64,000 nt of DNA from Pseudomonas frederiksbergensis (lineage in GTDB: Bacteria > Pseudomonadota > Gammaproteobacteria > Pseudomonadales > Pseudomonadaceae): contig NZ_CP017886.1 of NCBI RefSeq assembly GCF_001874645.1, positions 3,410,001 to 3,474,000 of the forward strand. The letters run 5' to 3'. Numbering within the stretch: the first letter of the stretch is position 1; each line of letters opens with the position of its first letter. Made by a program: the position numbers and the translations under genes. This document shows positions 16,450 to 27,659 of this stretch, one piece after another. A model generated the notes under the pieces. It had not been told where the DNA came from. It saw nothing but the letters and a program-made list of their open reading frames with translations, and ran no database searches.

Positions 16450-17169
16450 TTAGAAATCGCCCCACAACTGCTGAGCCACGGCCAACGCCACCACGGGCGC
16501 GGTTTCGGTGCGCAGCACTCGCGGGCCGAGACGGGCGGAATGGAAACCGGCGCTTTGGGCCTGATCGACTTCCACGTCCGACAACCCGCCTTCCGGGCCG
16601 ATCAGGAACGCCAGTGTCGAAGGTTTTGCATGGCTGACCAGTGGCTCAGCCACCGGGTGCAGCACCAGTTTCAGGTCGGCCTCGGATTGTTTGAGCCAGT
16701 CGGCCAGCAACAGGGGGGGGTGGATCACCGGTACTCGCGAACGACCGCATTGTTCGCACGCGCTGATAGCGACCTGACGCCAGTGTTGCAGGCGTTTGTC
16801 AGCGCGTTCGTCCTTGAGCCGGACTTCGCAGCGTTCACTGAAAATCGGGGTGATTTCAGTCACGCCCAACTCGGTGGCTTTTTGAATCGCCCAGTCCATC
16901 CGCTCGCCCCGGGACAAGCCCTGGCCCAGATGAATCTGCAACGGCGACTCGACTTGCCCGACGAAGCTTTCCGTTAACGCCACGCGCACGCGTTTCTTGC
17001 CGACTTCCGCCAGCGTGCCGCGAAATTCCTGGCCTGAACCGTCGAACACTTGCAGCGCATCGCCCTCGGCCATGCGCAGCACGCGACTGATGTAGTGCGC
17101 CTGGGCCTCTGGCAATTCATGCTCGCCGAGGCTCAAGGGGGCGTCGATAAAGAAGCGGGACAGTCTCAT
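16450..17169 (-). CDS. rsmE: 16S rRNA (uracil-1498-N3)-methyltransferase
   Basis: A SPOUT-fold, SAM-dependent enzyme that methylates U1498 of 16S rRNA. The 239 residues have an N-terminal PUA-like domain and the C-terminal trefoil-knot motifs LIGPEGGLSDVEVDQA and LGPRVLRTETAPVVAL. It follows bioA by 55 bp on the same strand, the usual bioA-rsmE order of Pseudomonas. Confidence 0.95.
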   Translation of the reverse strand: MRLSRFFIDAPLSLGEHELPEAQAHYISRVLRMAEGDALQVFDGSGQEFRGTLAEVGKKRVRVALTESFVGQVESPLQIHLGQGLSRGERMDWAIQKATELGVTEITPIFSERCEVRLKDERADKRLQHWRQVAISACEQCGRSRVPVIHPPLLLADWLKQSEADLKLVLHPVAEPLVSHAKPSTLAFLIGPEGGLSDVEVDQAQSAGFHSARLGPRVLRTETAPVVALAVAQQLWGDF

Positions 17170-17224
17170 TCGGGTTCTCTGTAAAAAGTCGGATGTAGCT
17201 CGGCGCAGGGTTGCTCAGTGGCTG

Positions 17225-18631
17225 TTAGCCCGGATCACGGAAGCCCGGATGGAAGTCTTTCGGCACCGCTACGCTGACCTTGTTGCTGGTGGCGATATCG
17301 ATCCCTTCGCTGGCAACGATGGCAAGGAAGTCGATCTGCTCGGGGGTAATCACGTACGGCGGCAGGAAATACACCACGCTGCCCAACGGCCGCAACAGCG
17401 CGCCACGTTCCAGCGCGTGCTGGAACACCTTCAGCCCACGGCGTTCCTGCCAGGGATAAGCGGTTTTGCTCGCCTTGTCCTGAACCATCTCGATGGCCAG
17501 CACCATGCCAGTCTGGCGTACTTCCGAAACATGGGGGTGGTCAACCAGGTGCGCGGTCGAGCTGGCCATGCGCTGGGCGAGGGCCTTGTTGTTTTCGATG
17601 ACGTTGTCTTCTTCGAAGATATCCAGTGTCGCCAACGCCGCCGCACAGGCCAGCGGGTTGCCCGTGTAGCTGTGGGAATGCAGGAAGGCGCGCAGGGTTG
17701 GATAGTCGTCGTAGAAAGCGCTGTAGACCTCATCCGTGGTGACGCATGCTGCCAGCGGCAGATAACCGCCAGTCAAGGCTTTGGACAGGCACAGGAAATC
17801 CGGGCGGATGCCGGCCTGTTCGCAGGCGAACATCGTCCCGGTGCGGCCGAAGCCGACGGCGATTTCATCGTGGATCAGGTGCACGCCGTAACGGTCACAG
17901 GCTTCGCGTAGCAATTTCAGGTACACCGGGTGATACATACGCATCCCGCCAGCGCCCTGGATCAGTGGCTCGACGATCACCGCGGCAACGGTTTCGTGAT
18001 TTTCGGCGAGGGTCTGTTCCATTGCGGCGAACATAGTGCGCGAGTGTTGTTCCCAGCTCATGCCTTCGGGACGCAAGTAGCAGTCCGGGCTTGGCACCTT
18101 GATGGTGTCCAGCAGCAGCGCTTTATAGGTTTCGGTGAACAGCGGCACGTCGCCGACCGACATCGCGGCCATGGTTTCGCCGTGGTAGCTGTTGGTCAGC
18201 GTGACGAAGCGCTTCTTGTTCGACTGGCCGCGGTTGAGCCAGTAGTGAAAGCTCATTTTCAGCGCAACTTCGATGCAGGACGAACCGTTATCGGCGTAGA
18301 AGCACCGCGTCAGGCCTTCCGGCGTCATCTTTACCAGGCGTTCGGACAACTCGATCACCGGCTGATGGCTGAAGCCAGCGAGGATCACGTGTTCCAGTTG
18401 ATCGACCTGGTCCTTGATCCGCTGATTGATTCGCGGGTTGGCGTGGCCGAACACATTGACCCACCAGGAACTGACCGCGTCGAGGTAGCGTTTGCCTTCG
18501 AAGTCTTCGAGCCAGACGCCTTCGCCGCGTTTGATCGGGATCAGCGGCAGCTGTTCGTGGTCTTTCATCTGGGTGCAGGGATGCCACAGAACCGCGAGAT
18601 CGCGCTGCATCCACTGATTATTCAGGCCCAT
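17225..18631 (-). CDS. bioA: Adenosylmethionine-8-amino-7-oxononanoate aminotransferase
   Basis: PLP enzyme making 7,8-diaminopelargonate from KAPA with SAM as amino donor, the step after BioF. The 468 residues (start MGLNNQW at 18631, behind GAGGAG) show the class III features YLDAVSSWWVNVFGHANP, the HDEIAVGFGRTG block and the PLP lysine in CLSKALTGGYLPLA. It is separated from the bioBFHCD operon by about 34 kb, as is common in Pseudomonas. Confidence 0.96.
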   Translation of the reverse strand: MGLNNQWMQRDLAVLWHPCTQMKDHEQLPLIPIKRGEGVWLEDFEGKRYLDAVSSWWVNVFGHANPRINQRIKDQVDQLEHVILAGFSHQPVIELSERLVKMTPEGLTRCFYADNGSSCIEVALKMSFHYWLNRGQSNKKRFVTLTNSYHGETMAAMSVGDVPLFTETYKALLLDTIKVPSPDCYLRPEGMSWEQHSRTMFAAMEQTLAENHETVAAVIVEPLIQGAGGMRMYHPVYLKLLREACDRYGVHLIHDEIAVGFGRTGTMFACEQAGIRPDFLCLSKALTGGYLPLAACVTTDEVYSAFYDDYPTLRAFLHSHSYTGNPLACAAALATLDIFEEDNVIENNKALAQRMASSTAHLVDHPHVSEVRQTGMVLAIEMVQDKASKTAYPWQERRGLKVFQHALERGALLRPLGSVVYFLPPYVITPEQIDFLAIVASEGIDIATSNKVSVAVPKDFHPGFRDPG

Positions 18632-18954
18632 TTTCACTCTCCTCGAGGCGGTCCGTGACATGCGCGGACATACAATCGCGCAAGCCTATGCAATGCCAGG
18701 CGAGCGGACAACCTATTGTGGCGTTTACACATGGAAACAGTGGTGCGCTACGTGGTTGTATTGACGTGCGCATCCCCTGACAGGGCACGCTAGAGCTTCT
18801 GGTGATTGTGTCGCACGTTGGGGGGTTAATCTTTCCTTAACCCACCTCTTTCAGACTCTTGATCGTATTTCTCGATATTTCAAAGCGAAATTTTCGGCTT
18901 TAATTCGATAGATAACTCGATAGTCTTGGTCGCAGTTCTTACAGGATTTGGGCA
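18632..18954 (+). other. Divergent intergenic region bioA / cytochrome b561
   Basis: 323 bp without a gene. It contains a 7-bp inverted repeat GGGTTAA-TCTTTCC-TTAACCC (18823-18843) and a direct repeat of TCGATAG (18906-18921) just upstream of the cytochrome gene. These are candidate regulatory sites, but no known operator was recognised. Confidence 0.5.
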
Positions 18955-19506
18955 ATGCAGCTACGTAACTCTTCCTCCCGCTACGGCTGGGTCAGCATCT
19001 TTCTGCACTGGGGCGTAGCGCTGGCAGTCTTCGGTCTGTTTGCTCTGGGCTTGTGGATGGTCGGTCTCGACTACTACAGCAGCTGGCGCAAAGAAGCGCC
19101 GGACTTGCATAAAAGCATCGGCCTGACGCTGTTCGCGATCATGCTGCTGCGGGTGTTGTGGCGCTTTATCAGCCCAACACCGCCGCCGCTGCAAAGCTAT
19201 AACCGCATGACGCGCCTCGGCGCCAAGCTCGGTCATTCCTTTCTCTATCTCAGTCTGTTCGCTGTGATGATAGCCGGTTACCTGATTTCCACCGCAGACG
19301 GTGTCGGGATTCCGGTGTTTGGTCTGTTTGAGATTCCTGCGCTGATTTCCGGTCTACCGGACCAGGCAGACATAGCCGGTGCGATTCATCTGTATCTGGC
19401 CTGGGCGCTGGTAATTCTTTCCGGTCTCCATGCGCTGGCAGCACTGAAACACCACTTTATCGACCGTGATGCGACCCTGGCGCGAATGCTGGGACGCAAA
19501 GCCTGA
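18955..19506 (+). CDS. Cytochrome b561-type membrane protein
   Basis: A 183-residue integral membrane protein with four hydrophobic segments ([50 protein letters not shown] and [21 protein letters not shown]). His residues near the ends of the helices can bind two b haems. Members oxidise quinol or shuttle electrons across the membrane. Its stop overlaps an upstream in-frame ATG of the yceI gene, so the pair is co-transcribed, as often seen for b561-YceI pairs. Confidence 0.9.
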   Translation: MQLRNSSSRYGWVSIFLHWGVALAVFGLFALGLWMVGLDYYSSWRKEAPDLHKSIGLTLFAIMLLRVLWRFISPTPPPLQSYNRMTRLGAKLGHSFLYLSLFAVMIAGYLISTADGVGIPVFGLFEIPALISGLPDQADIAGAIHLYLAWALVILSGLHALAALKHHFIDRDATLARMLGRKA

Positions 19507-19538
19507 TGTTCAACCTAGACTCCCAAGGAATAGAAAGC

Positions 19539-20117
19539 ATGTTGAAAAAGACTCTCGCCGCTCTGGCAATCGGTACTGCTCTGTTGTCGGCAGGGCAAGC
19601 GATGGCCGCAGAATACAAGATCGACAAGGAAGGCAATCACGCTTTCGTCGACTTCAAGATCAGCCACCTGGGTTACAGCTTCATCCACGGAACTTTCAAG
19701 GATTGGGACGGTAAGTTCAGCTTCGACGCCAAGGCTCCAGAAGCCAGCAAAATCGATGTTGTCCTGAAAACTGCCAGCGTTGATACCAACCACGCTGAAC
19801 GTGACAAGCACATCCGTACCCCGGACTTCCTGGACGCAGCGAAATTCCCTGAAGCCAAGTTCGTGTCCACCAGTGTTAAATCCACTGGCGAAAAAACCGC
19901 TGACGTGACCGGCGACCTGACCCTGCACGGTGTGACCAAGCCAGTCGTGTTCAAGGCAACCTTCAACGGCGAAGGCAAGGATCCATGGGGCGGCTACCGT
20001 GCCGGCTTCAACGGCACGACTACCCTGCAGCTGAGCGAGTTCGGCATCAAAGGCCCAGGTCCTACTTCCCAGACCCTGGACCTGGACATCTCGTTTGAAG
20101 GTGTTCAAGCGAAATAA
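19539..20117 (+). CDS. YceI-family periplasmic lipocalin-like protein
   Basis: The 192-residue protein starts with a signal peptide ([19 protein letters not shown], cleavage at AMA-A). The YceI beta-barrel follows with [18 protein letters not shown] and [13 protein letters not shown]; the family binds polyprenoids such as ubiquinone-8. I preferred the ATG at 19539, with AAGGA 9 bp upstream, over the ATG at 19506. The P. aeruginosa orthologue is known as PasP, a small secreted protease. Encoded with the b561 cytochrome. Confidence 0.93.
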   Translation: MLKKTLAALAIGTALLSAGQAMAAEYKIDKEGNHAFVDFKISHLGYSFIHGTFKDWDGKFSFDAKAPEASKIDVVLKTASVDTNHAERDKHIRTPDFLDAAKFPEAKFVSTSVKSTGEKTADVTGDLTLHGVTKPVVFKATFNGEGKDPWGGYRAGFNGTTTLQLSEFGIKGPGPTSQTLDLDISFEGVQAK

Positions 20118-20131
20118 TTTTCGTTGCTGAC

Positions 20132-20171
20132 ACAAAAACGCCCCCGATCTTGCGATCGGGGGCGTTTTTGT
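20132..20171 (+). terminator. Bidirectional terminator between yceI and the helicase gene
   Basis: Perfect stem CGCCCCCGATC-TTGC-GATCGGGGGCG flanked by ACAAAAA and TTTTTGT, so it works for both convergent genes. Confidence 0.95.
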
Positions 20172-20183
20172 TAGCGGGAAAAA

Positions 20184-22040
20184 TCAGCGGTTGCGAGTCA
20201 GCAACGCTGGTTTTTCGCCGCGTGGGCGGCTTGGCAATTGATCGAGCTGCTCAGGCGTCGGGAAGCGATCAGCTTTGGACTCCTTGTGCATGATCTTCGG
20301 CTGGGTACCGCGTGGGTTTTGCACTGCGGGTTCCTGACGGGGCTCGTCGTCACGGGCCGGGCGACGGTTGCGCGACTCTTCACGACGGGCCTGGCCGTCA
20401 CGTGGAGCACCGCTGCGTGGACCGTTGCGTTTGGCAGGCGGGGTGCCAGTGCTGGCGCCGCTGCTGTTACGTGGACCGTTCTGGCGACCTTGTGGTTGGC
20501 CGGTGCGTGGAGCACCTGCGGCAGCGCCTTGTGCCGGAGCACCTGGACGGCGGCCACGACCCTGAGGAGCCTTTTGCTGCGGAACGTAGTCGACGCGGTT
20601 GCCGAAGTTATCGACATCGTCGTCGAGGAACTCGTCCGGTGCACGGTCAGCGGCGGCGCGGGGTGCCGGACGCTGCTGTTCACGGGCCGGAGTGCCCTCG
20701 CGAGGTTTTTGGGCCGGGCGTTCGCCACGGCTGGCAGCCGGTTTTTCCTTGCCGCCCTTGTCCTTGCCTTTGTCTTTACGACCGCCGCCACCGCCGCTGC
20801 CGTTTGGACCGTCGCCGCGTGGGCCACGTGGGTTGCGCGGGTTACGCACATCCGGACGCTCGCGAACTTCTGGTTTCTCGGCTTCTACAGCGCTGGAATC
20901 AAAGCCCATCAGGTCGCCATCGGCGATTTTCTGCTTGGTCATGCGCTCGATGCTTTTCAGCAGTTTTTCTTCGTCCGGGGCAACCAGCGAGATCGCTTCG
21001 CCCGAACGACCGGCACGACCAGTACGGCCGATACGGTGCACATAGTCTTCGTCGACGTTTGGCAGCTCGAAGTTGACCACGTGTGGCAGTTGATCGATAT
21101 CCAGGCCGCGAGCGGCGATATCGGTGGCCACCAGGATGCGCACTTCACCGGCCTTGAAGTCGGCCAGGGCTTTGGTGCGAGCGTTCTGGCTCTTGTTACC
21201 GTGGATTGCGACGGCGCTCAGGCCGTGTTTGTCCAGGTACTCGGCCAGACGGTTGGCGCCGTGCTTGGTGCGGGTGAAGACCAGAACCTGTTCCCAGGCG
21301 CCGGCAGTAATCAGGTGCGCCAGCAGCGAGCGCTTGTGGCTGGCGGCCAGACGGAACACGCGTTGCTCGATGCGCTCGACCGTGGTGTTCGGCGGCGTGA
21401 CTTCGATGCGTTCCGGGTTGTGCAGCAACTTGCCGGCAAGGTCGGTGATGTCCTTGGAGAAGGTTGCCGAGAACAGCAGGTTCTGACGTTTGGCCGGCAA
21501 GCGAGCGAGGACCTTTTTCACGTCATGGACGAAGCCCATGTCGAGCATCCGGTCCGCTTCGTCGAGTACCAGGATTTCCACGTGGGACAGGTCGACGCTG
21601 CCTTGGCCGGCAAGGTCGAGCAGGCGACCCGGGCAGGCCACCAGCACGTCAACACCACGGGACATGGCCTGAACCTGTGGGTTCATGCCAACGCCGCCGA
21701 AGATGCAGGCACTGACGAACTTCAGGTCACGGGCGTAGACCTTGAAGCTCTCGTGCACCTGGGCGGCCAGTTCGCGGGTTGGGGTCAGGACCAGGACGCG
21801 CGGCTGGCGCGGGCCGTGACGCTGGGATTTGTCCGGGTGACCGTTGGGGAACAAGCGCTCCAGAATCGGCAGGGCGAAGCCGCCGGTCTTGCCAGTACCT
21901 GTCTGTGCCGCAACCATCAAGTCGCGACCTTGCAACACGGCGGGAATGGCCCGCTGTTGCACCGGAGTAGGCTGGGTGTAGCCGGCAGCTTCAATGGCGC
22001 CGACTAAAGCCTCGGAGAGACCGAGGGAAGCAAAGGACAT
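20184..22040 (-). CDS. rhlE: DEAD-box RNA helicase, RhlE-like
   Basis: The 618-residue RNA helicase has the Q motif (GYTQPTPVQ), motif [25 protein letters not shown], the DEAD box [13 protein letters not shown], the SAT motif FSATFSKDI, and [14 protein letters not shown] basic, Gly/Pro/Arg-rich, low-complexity tail of about 210 residues follows and probably binds RNA. Start at 22040 ([10 protein letters not shown]) with AGGA upstream. Members remodel ribosome precursors and mRNA, especially in the cold. The 226-bp leader region holds no evident gene. Confidence 0.93.
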   Translation of the reverse strand: MSFASLGLSEALVGAIEAAGYTQPTPVQQRAIPAVLQGRDLMVAAQTGTGKTGGFALPILERLFPNGHPDKSQRHGPRQPRVLVLTPTRELAAQVHESFKVYARDLKFVSACIFGGVGMNPQVQAMSRGVDVLVACPGRLLDLAGQGSVDLSHVEILVLDEADRMLDMGFVHDVKKVLARLPAKRQNLLFSATFSKDITDLAGKLLHNPERIEVTPPNTTVERIEQRVFRLAASHKRSLLAHLITAGAWEQVLVFTRTKHGANRLAEYLDKHGLSAVAIHGNKSQNARTKALADFKAGEVRILVATDIAARGLDIDQLPHVVNFELPNVDEDYVHRIGRTGRAGRSGEAISLVAPDEEKLLKSIERMTKQKIADGDLMGFDSSAVEAEKPEVRERPDVRNPRNPRGPRGDGPNGSGGGGGRKDKGKDKGGKEKPAASRGERPAQKPREGTPAREQQRPAPRAAADRAPDEFLDDDVDNFGNRVDYVPQQKAPQGRGRRPGAPAQGAAAGAPRTGQPQGRQNGPRNSSGASTGTPPAKRNGPRSGAPRDGQARREESRNRRPARDDEPRQEPAVQNPRGTQPKIMHKESKADRFPTPEQLDQLPSRPRGEKPALLTRNR

Positions 22041-22266
22041 GAGTAATCCTGTTTTAGTTAGGGCTTGGCCCAATGGGATAGTCTTGCCTGGCGCGAATGG
22101 CGTTTGAGAGAAGCGCAATCGCGTCCGGTCCTGCGGGGGCTTGAAGGCTTATCTTCGAGTGCTCGCGCGGGCTGAAAAGCTGCGCTGTAGCGGTGTCGAG
22201 ATGCCTTAAACAAGACCGAGCGTCCGGGCGTAAGCCTGGCGGGAAGGCCGGAGTATAACAGAGCAA

Positions 22267-23082
22267 TCACGGAGCGCTGCTTTCCTGCTGCTCAACGGTT
22301 TTCCCGTTGCTGGCTTGCGGCGTGATCAGCGGGGCGTCAGGTACCGGGCCGGCGCCATAGCGTGCACTGAGCTCAGCGTAGGCCGGCTCGCGCTTGAAGC
22401 GCTTGAGCTCGGCGCCGAAACGCTGCACCAGCAGGTCCATGCCGGCATTGCGACGCAGGGCCAGAAACTGGCTTTGGTGACTGATGACTGAGGGGCTTTC
22501 GCTGATCTGGTCGCGTAGTTTCAAGGTGTCGAGCAGGGTTTGCCCCACCCGGCGGTCGGTGATCAGCAGGTCGATGCGGCCACGTGCAAGCTTGCCGAAG
22601 TTGGCTTCATGGGTCGGCGCAGGCTCGCGGGTGAACAGGATCGAGTCCCTGAATTCCTGGCTGTACAGGTAGCCGGGCGAGGTGCCGATGGTCAGGCCGC
22701 GCAGGTCTTCAAGGGTGCGGAAGGGGTGAGGGCGATCATTGGCATAGAACATCACGAACTCGACTTCCGACAGCGGTTCGCCGGGATAGAGCAGGGTGGC
22801 GTCGCGTTCGCTGCTGTAGAAGATATCCAGCGCGCCGTCGGCCAGCCCTTGATCAAGCATGGCCAGGCAGCGTTTCCAGGGCAGGAACTGCCACTCCACC
22901 TCAATACCCAAACGCTGGAAGACGATCGCCGTAGTTTCGTAATCCAACCCAAGGGCCTGGCCGTTTTCCTCATATACGTAGGGCGCCCAGGGCTCGGTGA
23001 CAAGGCGCAGCTTCTCGCCCCGAGCGGTAAAGCTCAGGCAAGCGAAAAGCACGGCTGTCAGCAATTGGGCAATGACGGGCAT
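22267..23082 (-). CDS. Periplasmic solute-binding protein (family 3 type)
   Basis: The 271-residue protein has a signal peptide (MPVIAQLLTAVLFACLSFTA) and a bilobed binding-protein fold. LRLVTEPWAPYVYEENGQALGLDYE opens the first lobe; LRGLTIGTSPGYLYS and GRIDLLITDRR fall in the second. No ABC permease or ATPase gene is adjacent, so it may act as an orphan sensor or use another transporter. Ligand unknown, probably an amino acid or related compound. Confidence 0.85.
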   Translation of the reverse strand: MPVIAQLLTAVLFACLSFTARGEKLRLVTEPWAPYVYEENGQALGLDYETTAIVFQRLGIEVEWQFLPWKRCLAMLDQGLADGALDIFYSSERDATLLYPGEPLSEVEFVMFYANDRPHPFRTLEDLRGLTIGTSPGYLYSQEFRDSILFTREPAPTHEANFGKLARGRIDLLITDRRVGQTLLDTLKLRDQISESPSVISHQSQFLALRRNAGMDLLVQRFGAELKRFKREPAYAELSARYGAGPVPDAPLITPQASNGKTVEQQESSAP

Positions 23083-23130
23083 CGCTGGAGATTACGACGA
23101 GAGCCGGTAAAATAGCTAGAGGCGGTCTAG

Positions 23131-23180
23131 GGGGCGTTCTCTATTAGTTTTCCCGGTGTGGAAACTAATAGAGAGCGCCC
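23131..23180 (+). other. Long near-perfect hairpin of unknown role
   Basis: GGGCGTTCTCTATTAGTTT and its near-perfect complement AAACTAATAGAGAGCGCCC form a 19-bp stem (one G:U pair) around a short loop. There is no T-run on either strand, so it is not a typical Rho-independent terminator. It lies between the solute-binding gene and the end of the next gene on the minus strand. Confidence 0.65.
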
Positions 23181-23193
23181 TCTGGCCCGAGGG

Positions 23194-24276
23194 TTAGTCG
23201 CCTTTTGTCTGCACCAGATGCAGATAGATGGCCTTGCGGCGCTCGCCCAGCACCAGACGAATCATCGGGTGGTTGAACCAGTGTTCGAGCTGATGGTTTT
23301 CAAGGGGCCTGTCGAGGCGACGCTCGACGTTATCACGAGCCTTTTCCCACCAGACCGGCGTGCATGCCTGATCGAACGGATTGGTGTGCTGGTAGCAGCC
23401 GTAGAGGATTTCACGCATGAACTGGCGCTGATGTCTGGGCAGGGCCAGGGTTACGATTTTATAGGCCAGACGTTGGAGTGTCGGTGGTCGCGGCAATGTC
23501 GCGGTCACCAGGCGGGTTTCATCCAGCGCGAAGGTGCTGACCGGGTCGGCGCCATGCTTGTCGAGCCATGCTTTGATCTTGGCGCGAAACAGCTGCTTAC
23601 GGCTCCAGTAGTGATGGATCAGGTCCGGACACTCGCGCACCTGCGTTGTGCGGTAGGCCGCTACCGACAGGCAGAACTCTTCAAGGGTATAGGCGCCTTG
23701 CGCCAGAGGGTACAGCTCATCCATCAAGGCGATCGAATGATCCAGAACGCCGGCATCCGCGCGATCAAGGCCGATGACTCCGGAGTTCAGCAGCGGCATC
23801 TGGTCATCTGCCAGGTGTCTTTGCTGCAGCACGCCAGCCAGCGTCTGATACAGCCCCGCCTCTTTATTGGTGCCGTATTGCAATCCAAAGGCATTGCACA
23901 GCAGGGTGCCGGGTTCGACGCGACGGAACAGTTCCAGCGGTGAGCAGTGGAAGAACGTGTCGGTGTCGATCAGCAGCGCTCGCTCGGATTCGCGCAGCAC
24001 CTGCTGCATCACTACGTGCTTGGCGCGGAAGTGATAACCATGAGGCGAAATCCACGCCTGACGGGTGCTTTCATCCAGCTCTCGAACCCGAACCGGCAAG
24101 TCGCGGTAAGGCGCAGGGTTGTCGGTGAAGACTTGAATGTCCAACCCTTCGTCTGGAGTTTCGCGCAGGCCTGCCAAGGCACTGGCGATACTGAACACGG
24201 CTTCCTGGTGATAGGTGTTGGCACCGTAAACCAGATAAATCAGCTGTGGGTTTGTGACTGGGCGAGTTGTAGACAT
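23194..24276 (-). CDS. Glycosyltransferase-like protein (DxD motif), function unknown
   Basis: The 360-residue protein lacks a signal peptide. It opens with QLIYLVYGANTYHQEAVFSI and has an aspartate-rich RALLIDTDTFF element that looks like the DxD metal-binding motif of GT-A glycosyltransferases, with PLLNSGVIGLDR later, where nucleotide-sugar transferases typically place acceptor residues. The acceptor and sugar are unknown. It stands alone on the minus strand, upstream of the solute-binding gene. Confidence 0.65.
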   Translation of the reverse strand: MSTTRPVTNPQLIYLVYGANTYHQEAVFSIASALAGLRETPDEGLDIQVFTDNPAPYRDLPVRVRELDESTRQAWISPHGYHFRAKHVVMQQVLRESERALLIDTDTFFHCSPLELFRRVEPGTLLCNAFGLQYGTNKEAGLYQTLAGVLQQRHLADDQMPLLNSGVIGLDRADAGVLDHSIALMDELYPLAQGAYTLEEFCLSVAAYRTTQVRECPDLIHHYWSRKQLFRAKIKAWLDKHGADPVSTFALDETRLVTATLPRPPTLQRLAYKIVTLALPRHQRQFMREILYGCYQHTNPFDQACTPVWWEKARDNVERRLDRPLENHQLEHWFNHPMIRLVLGERRKAIYLHLVQTKGD

Positions 24277-24362
24277 CTGCTGCGATCATCCCTGGCGAAT
24301 TGGGAGAGTGAAAAAAAAGGCTCTGGATTTCGCCAGAGCCTCATTCTGATGCTAAGCGTATA

Positions 24363-25208
24363 TCAGCGCGGCAGCTTCAGGTTACTCCATACCGCCAGGC
24401 TAGGCTCAGCCTGGTTCAGGGTATAGAAATGCAGCCCTGGTGCACCGCCTTGCAACAAGCGTTCACACATTTCGGTGATCACCTGCTCGCCGAAACCCTG
24501 AATGCTCTGGGTGTCGTCACCGTAGGCTTCCAGTTGCTTGCGGATCCAGCGCGGGATTTCCGCACCGCAGGCGTCGGAGAACCGTGCCAGCTTGCTGTAG
24601 TTGGTGATCGGCATGATGCCCGGAACAATCGGGATGTTCACGCCCATCGCCCGCACACGCTCGACGAAGTAGAAGTAACTGTCGGCGTTGAAAAAGTACT
24701 GGGTGATCGCACTGTTGGCACCGGCGTTGGCCTTGCGCACGAAGTTGGTGAGATCGTCTTCGAAGTTGCGTGCTTGCGGGTGCATTTCCGGGTAAGCGGC
24801 GACTTCGATGTGGAAGTGATCGCCGGTCTCTTCACGAATGAAGCTCACCAGGTCATTGGCGTGGCGCATTTCGCCGCTGGCCATGCCCATGCCTGAAGGC
24901 AGGTCACCGCGCAAAGCAACGATCCGCTTGATGCCGGCTGCCTTGTATTGAGCCAGCAGGCCGCGCAAGTCAGCCTTGCTGTCGCCCACGCAAGACAAAT
25001 GCGGAGCGGCAGGGACTTTGACTTCGCTTTCGAGCTGCAACACGGTGTTGAGGGTGCGATCACGGGTCGAACCACCAGCGCCATAGGTGCAGGAGAAGAA
25101 ATCGGGGTTGTACGTGGCCAACTGACGGGCAGTGGCGATGAGCTTTTCATGCCCGGCGTCGGTCTTCGTAGGGAAGAATTCGAAGCTGTAGCGGCGGTCT
25201 TGGGACAT
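24363..25208 (-). CDS. metF: 5,10-methylenetetrahydrofolate reductase
   Basis: FAD enzyme reducing methylene-THF to methyl-THF for methionine synthesis. The 281-residue TIM-barrel protein opens with SFEFFPTKTDAGHEKL, carries the conserved Glu-region start and GDLPSGMGMASGEMRHA with the ALRGD flavin site. It follows ahcY on the same strand after a 193-bp gap containing a repeat. Together with ahcY and metK it forms the methyl cycle of this window. Confidence 0.96.
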   Translation of the reverse strand: MSQDRRYSFEFFPTKTDAGHEKLIATARQLATYNPDFFSCTYGAGGSTRDRTLNTVLQLESEVKVPAAPHLSCVGDSKADLRGLLAQYKAAGIKRIVALRGDLPSGMGMASGEMRHANDLVSFIREETGDHFHIEVAAYPEMHPQARNFEDDLTNFVRKANAGANSAITQYFFNADSYFYFVERVRAMGVNIPIVPGIMPITNYSKLARFSDACGAEIPRWIRKQLEAYGDDTQSIQGFGEQVITEMCERLLQGGAPGLHFYTLNQAEPSLAVWSNLKLPR

Positions 25209-25255
25209 TGGAATACCCTTGCAAACGCGTAAGCCTTGTAGGCGCCGCGCTTACT

Positions 25256-25340
25256 GTAGGAGCAAAGCTTGCTCGCGATGCAAGCGCCGCGGTGTTTCAG
25301 GAACACCGTGGTGATGCTATCACTAGCAAGCTTTGCTACT
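25256..25340 (-). repeat. Inverted intergenic repeat (GTAGGAGCAAAGCTTGCT family)
   Basis: Outer arms GTAGGAGCAAAGCTTGCT and AGCAAGCTTTGCTAC enclose shorter stems, notably GCGGTGTTTC/GAACACCG and GTGATGCTATCAC. A related shorter GCTCCCACAG..GGAGCGG lies at 25368. This family differs in sequence from the GATCGCAGCC REPs. It lies between ahcY and metF. Confidence 0.7.
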
Positions 25341-25401
25341 GCCGTAAACAGGGATCCTACATAAGCCCGCTCCCACAGAGGGAGCGGACAGTCTGTGCCT
25401 A

Positions 25402-26932
<1,531 letters not shown>

Positions 26933-26986
26933 ACAGGTGGCGGGAAAACGGTACCAAGTGAAGATGACCGTTTTGAAACGGTGGCG

Positions 26987-27014
26987 ATTATAGCCGTGTG
27001 CGCAATACTTCCAA
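26987..27014 (-). promoter_or_regulatory. Sigma-70 promoter of ahcY
   Basis: On the minus strand TTGGAA (complement of 27009-27014) is separated by 16 bp from a perfect TATAAT (complement of 26987-26992). It would start transcription about 50 nt before the SAH riboswitch. Confidence 0.7.
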
Positions 27015-27134
27015 AGGGTTTCTGTCGGCCAAATGAAAGTCATTAATGGCGACCATAGTAGAAGCCTCATGGAGCATGACTGCCCGGTCTGCCATGATGG
27101 CCGGCATCAATTGGCAAGACGGTCAGGAGTGAGC

Positions 27135-27539
27135 ATGAATTTCCACACCCGCAAATGGGTAAAACCCGAAGACCTCAACCCCAACGGCACGCTGTTCGGT
27201 GGCAGCCTGCTGCGCTGGATAGACGAAGAGGCGGCCATTTACGCGATCGTCCAGTTGGGCAACCAGCGCGTGGTCACCAAGTACATTTCCGAAATCAACT
27301 TCGTCAGCGCCTCGCGCCAGGGCGACATCATCGAGCTGGGTATCACGGCCACCGAATTCGGTCGTACCTCGATCACCCTGACTTGCGAAGTGCGCAACAA
27401 GATCACCCGCAAAAGCATCCTCACGGTCGAGAAGATGGTCTTCGTCAACCTGGGCGAAGACGGCTTGCCCGCGGCCCATGGCAGGACCGAGATCAAGTAT
27501 GTCAAAGACCAGTTCCAGGATGACGCCTCGGTCGAATGA
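27135..27539 (+). CDS. Acyl-CoA thioesterase (hotdog fold)
   Basis: The 134-residue protein is a YciA/BACH-type hotdog thioesterase with NPNGTLFGGSLLRWIDEEAAIYA, the catalytic-Asp region of the family, and SRQGDIIELGITATEFGRTS. AGGAG lies 6 bp before the ATG at 27135; earlier starts add only non-family sequence. It hydrolyses acyl-CoA to acid and CoA; chain-length preference cannot be told. Confidence 0.88.
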   Translation: MNFHTRKWVKPEDLNPNGTLFGGSLLRWIDEEAAIYAIVQLGNQRVVTKYISEINFVSASRQGDIIELGITATEFGRTSITLTCEVRNKITRKSILTVEKMVFVNLGEDGLPAAHGRTEIKYVKDQFQDDASVE

Positions 27540-27549
27540 TGCGAGCCTC

Positions 27550-27634
27550 GTAGGCGCTGCCGAAGGTTCGGGCCGCGTTCGGACGATCCTTTGATCTTGA
27601 AAGTCGAAAGATCGCAGCCTTCGGCAGCTCCTAC
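27550..27634 (+). repeat. REP pair, tail to tail
   Basis: A right arm GTAGGCGCTGCCGAAGG with an interrupting TCGGGCCGCGTTCGGAC insert is followed by a left arm AAGATCGCAGCCTTCGGCAG and CTCCTAC. The two arms point outward, the reverse of the usual REP doublet. Confidence 0.75.
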
Positions 27635-27659
27635 GGGGGGGCACAGTAAGGAGTGTGTA

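Noticed and set aside
18632..18954. A BirA-type operator upstream of bioA
   Set aside because: No sequence resembling the TTGTAAAC..GTTTACAA type site was seen; the dyads present do not match it.
20238..22007. A 589-codon open frame antisense to the rhlE-like helicase gene
   Set aside because: Shadow of a highly coding, GC-rich region; the complementary strand has every DEAD-box motif, and the antisense product has no family resemblance.
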